Of a DNA stretch of 64,000 bases, positions 61,799-64,000 are shown piece by piece. Made by a program: the position numbers and the translations under genes. The notes under the pieces are model-generated. The model was given only the letters and a program-made list of their open reading frames with translations. It was not told the origin of the DNA and made no database searches. Numbering within the stretch: the first letter of the stretch is position 1; every line of letters begins with the position of its first letter. This DNA comes from Amphiduros pacificus. Taxonomy: Eukaryota > Annelida > Polychaeta > Phyllodocida > Hesionidae. The stretch covers positions 16,176,809-16,240,808 of the forward strand of contig OX439010.1 in the NCBI GenBank assembly GCA_949316495.1, given 5' to 3'.

Positions 61799-62532
61799 TA
61801 TTAAATCTACAAATGCCTGCCATCTTCACAAATGGAAATAAATTATATCCGAAGCATATATACACAACAAACATTTATAAAAATCGAACCGGCGCGGCAC
61901 CTACCTTTCTTTCCCAATTTGAGCCGGTCTCGAGCAACGTGATTTTGGCGAGATTTTATTTTCAAAATATTTTTCGCTTATTTGTTTCTAAATCTGCCAA
62001 AGATGACTGAAAGTTTGTTGAATATGACCAGGAATAATAATATCGCAGCTAATTTTCAGTTTTTGCAAAAGATAAATAAAACAATTGCGAAAAATGAACT
62101 TTTCATATTTGACCTTCGCTTCGCCATTTTGTGCCCAGCTCCGATGTTGATTTGAATGATAAACTGACTAAATCTGATGTCTCAACGCTCAAATATTAAA
62201 TCTACAAATGCCTGTCATCTTCACAAAAGGAAAGAAATTACGTCCGAAGCATATATACACAATATAATTAACAACAAACATTTATAAAAATCGATCCGGC
62301 GCGGCACCTACCTTTCTTTCCCAATTTGAGCCGGTCTCGAGCAACGTGATTTTGGCGAGATTTTATTTTCAAAATATTTTTCGCTTATTTGTTTCTAAAT
62401 CTGCCAAAGATGACTGAAAGTTTGTTGAATATATCCAGGAATAATAATATCGCAGCTAATTTTCAGTTTTTGCAAAAGATAAATAAAACAATTGCGAAAA
62501 ATGAACTTTTCATATTTGACCTTCGCTTCGCA
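61799..62532. repeat. ~330-bp direct duplication, 396 bp apart
   Basis: 61799-62125 and 62195-62532 are nearly identical (cggcgcggcacctacctttc, ttgagccggtctcgagcaac and others). On the minus strand each holds a good donor, gaaag|gtaggt. Only the left copy ends in caaaATGGCGAAGCG, an ATG in good context. Confidence 0.85.
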
Positions 62533-62722
62533 TTTGAATTGTCCTCAAGAACATAGTCCATCTCAGATAGAATCACACTACAACCTCCACATCGCACTAC
62601 TATTTCATCACATACACTGTCACGCATATCACATACACTGTCAAGCATATCATAAGCCAGAGGTTCCACTTCTTTCCCATCGATGGCCGAGTCGTGGTGG
62701 TCAAAACGTTCATCCCGCCAAT
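62530..62722 (-). other. Candidate exon, unassigned
   Basis: On the minus strand an acceptor-like ttaactttgcag precedes a frame encoding WRDERFDHHDSAIDGKEVEP, then two 7-residue repeats (DSVCDMR, DSVCDEI) and VVRCGGCSVILSEMDYVLED. The 21-bp repeat is in frame. No family recognised. It runs into the duplicated segment, so its 3' limit is uncertain. Confidence 0.35.
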
Positions 62723-64000
62723 CTGCAAAGTTAAAAAAGTTGTGTAAAATAAAACTGATAAGAAAATCCACAAAATACTCAGCTGTGAAACGGCGAGAGG
62801 CACAAACACTTCAATTTTGACAAAGATATTTAATAGCATTGAACATAAAATAACAAAGCAGAGCAAATATAAAATAAATGAAAATTACTTGGTAGCTAGA
62901 ACAGAAAGTGAACATTTCTTTTTTATGAGCGAATGACTGCAGGGATTTGTCTCAGATTTTAATATTAAATATTATATGATAACATGCAATTGTTCCATGT
63001 ATTTCTGTGCGCTTTCTTACCTTTTTATACAGAAATGCATTCTTGTCACTGGATTGTGAACTTCTTTCCCATCGATGGCCGAGTCGTGGTGGTCAAAACG
63101 TTCATCCCGCCAATCTACAAAGAAGTTCAAATAGTTGTGTAAAATAAAACTGATAAGAATATTGAAAAAGAAAATCCACAAAGTGAGAGGCACGGACATT
63201 TCAATTTTGACAAAGATATTTAATAGAATTGAACACAAAAAAACTAACAAAGCAGAGCAAATATAAAATAAATGAAAATTACTTGGTAGCTAGAACAGAA
63301 AGTGAACATTTCTTTTTTATGAGCGAATGACTGCAGGGATTTGTCTCAGATTTTAATATTAAATATTATATGATAACATGCAATTGTTCCATGTATTTCT
63401 GTGCGCTTTCTTACCTTTTTATACAGAAATGCATTCTTGTCACTGGATTGTGAACTTCTTTCCCATCGATGGCCGAGTCGTGGTGGTCAAAACGTTCATC
63501 CCGCCAATCTACAAAGAAGTTCAAATAGTTGTGTAAAATAAAACTGATAAGAATATTGAAAAAGAAAATCCACAAAGTGAGAGGCACGGACATTTCAATT
63601 TTGACAAAGATATTTAATAGAATTGAACACAAAATAACTAACAAAGCAGAGCAAATATAAAATAAATGAAAATTACTTGGTAGCTAGAACAGAAAGTGAA
63701 TATTATGAGCGAATGACTGCAGGGATTTGTCTCAGATTTTAATATTAAATATTATATGATAACATGCAATTGTTCCATGTATTTCTGTGCGCTTTCTTAC
63801 CTTTTTATACAGAAATGCATTCTTGTCACTGGATTGTGAACTTCTTTCCCATCGATGGCCGAGTCGTGGTGGTCAAAACGTTCATCCCGCCAATCTACAA
63901 AGAAGTTCAAATAGTTGTGTAAAATAAAACTGATAAGAATATTGAAAAAGAAAATCCACAAAGTGAGAGGCCCGGACATTTCAATTTTGACAAAGATATT
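62660..64000. repeat. ~390-bp tandem repeat reaching the window edge
   Basis: gatggccgagtcgtggtggt recurs at 62684, 63074, 63468 and 63854, spaced 390, 394 and 386 bp. The last three units are near identical; the first shares only part. The array continues past base 64000. Confidence 0.92.
63021..63894 (-). other. Three copies of a 94-bp exon-like segment
   Basis: Segments 63021-63114, 63415-63508 and 63801-63894. On the minus strand each follows cttctttgtag and precedes gtaagaaag, and encodes WRDERFDHHDSAIDGKEVHN then PVTRMHFCIKR. The first 55 or so bases match the candidate exon ending at 62722; the remainder differs. At 94 bp, splicing two together would shift frame, so they would have to be alternatives or not be real exons. 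Confidence 0.35.

Overview
The window is animal nuclear DNA. It has GT-AG spliced genes with long introns, no operons, and an unusually heavy load of mini- and microsatellites. The two host genes (a metaxin and a DEG/ENaC channel), together with dispersed repeats carrying AAGGTCA and GGACGGACAGAC motifs, suggest a marine invertebrate, possibly a mollusc or other lophotrochozoan. The species cannot be fixed from this sequence alone.

Layout. (1) 161-13808, plus strand: the last five exons of a metaxin-1-like mitochondrial outer-membrane import gene; its 5' part lies outside the window. Its introns hold a 70-bp array of about 84 copies, a 73-bp array, a degenerate ~24-bp array and a 28-bp array. 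(2) 17315-26423, minus strand: a complete five-exon DEG/ENaC (ASIC-like) sodium-channel gene of 441 codons, convergent with the metaxin gene. Its second-longest intron contains a palindromic MITE-like element and a DDE/D-transposase-like gene (20233-22365) interrupted by one in-frame TGA. Its first intron contains a polypurine 56-bp array. (3) 26.4-34.4 kb: promoter-side and intergenic DNA with an (AAT)n/(ATT)n palindrome, a 54-bp inverted copy of part of the channel's first exon, and a 51-bp array. (4) 34.4-43.4 kb: a nest of repeats. It contains a 33-bp array family, a LINE 3' fragment, and three non-autonomous DNA elements whose terminal repeats differ but whose interiors share sequence. 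(5) 43.4-61.1 kb: a nested higher-order array. Units of about 2.0-2.4 kb each carry two blocks of a 19-bp satellite separated by a 185-bp MITE, plus 33-bp repeats and (TA)n. (6) 61.1-64 kb: a 19/20-bp array, a ~0.4-kb direct duplication, and a ~390-bp tandem repeat whose units contain an exon-like segment on the minus strand.

The metaxin and the channel have no evident functional link. The strongest novel signals are the history readable in the 19-bp/2.2-kb array, the alternating DR4/DR3 nuclear-receptor half-site pattern of its unit, the three MITEs with a common interior, and changed pore and gating motifs in the channel. All coordinates were read by eye. Copy numbers in the long arrays depend on the assembly being correct.
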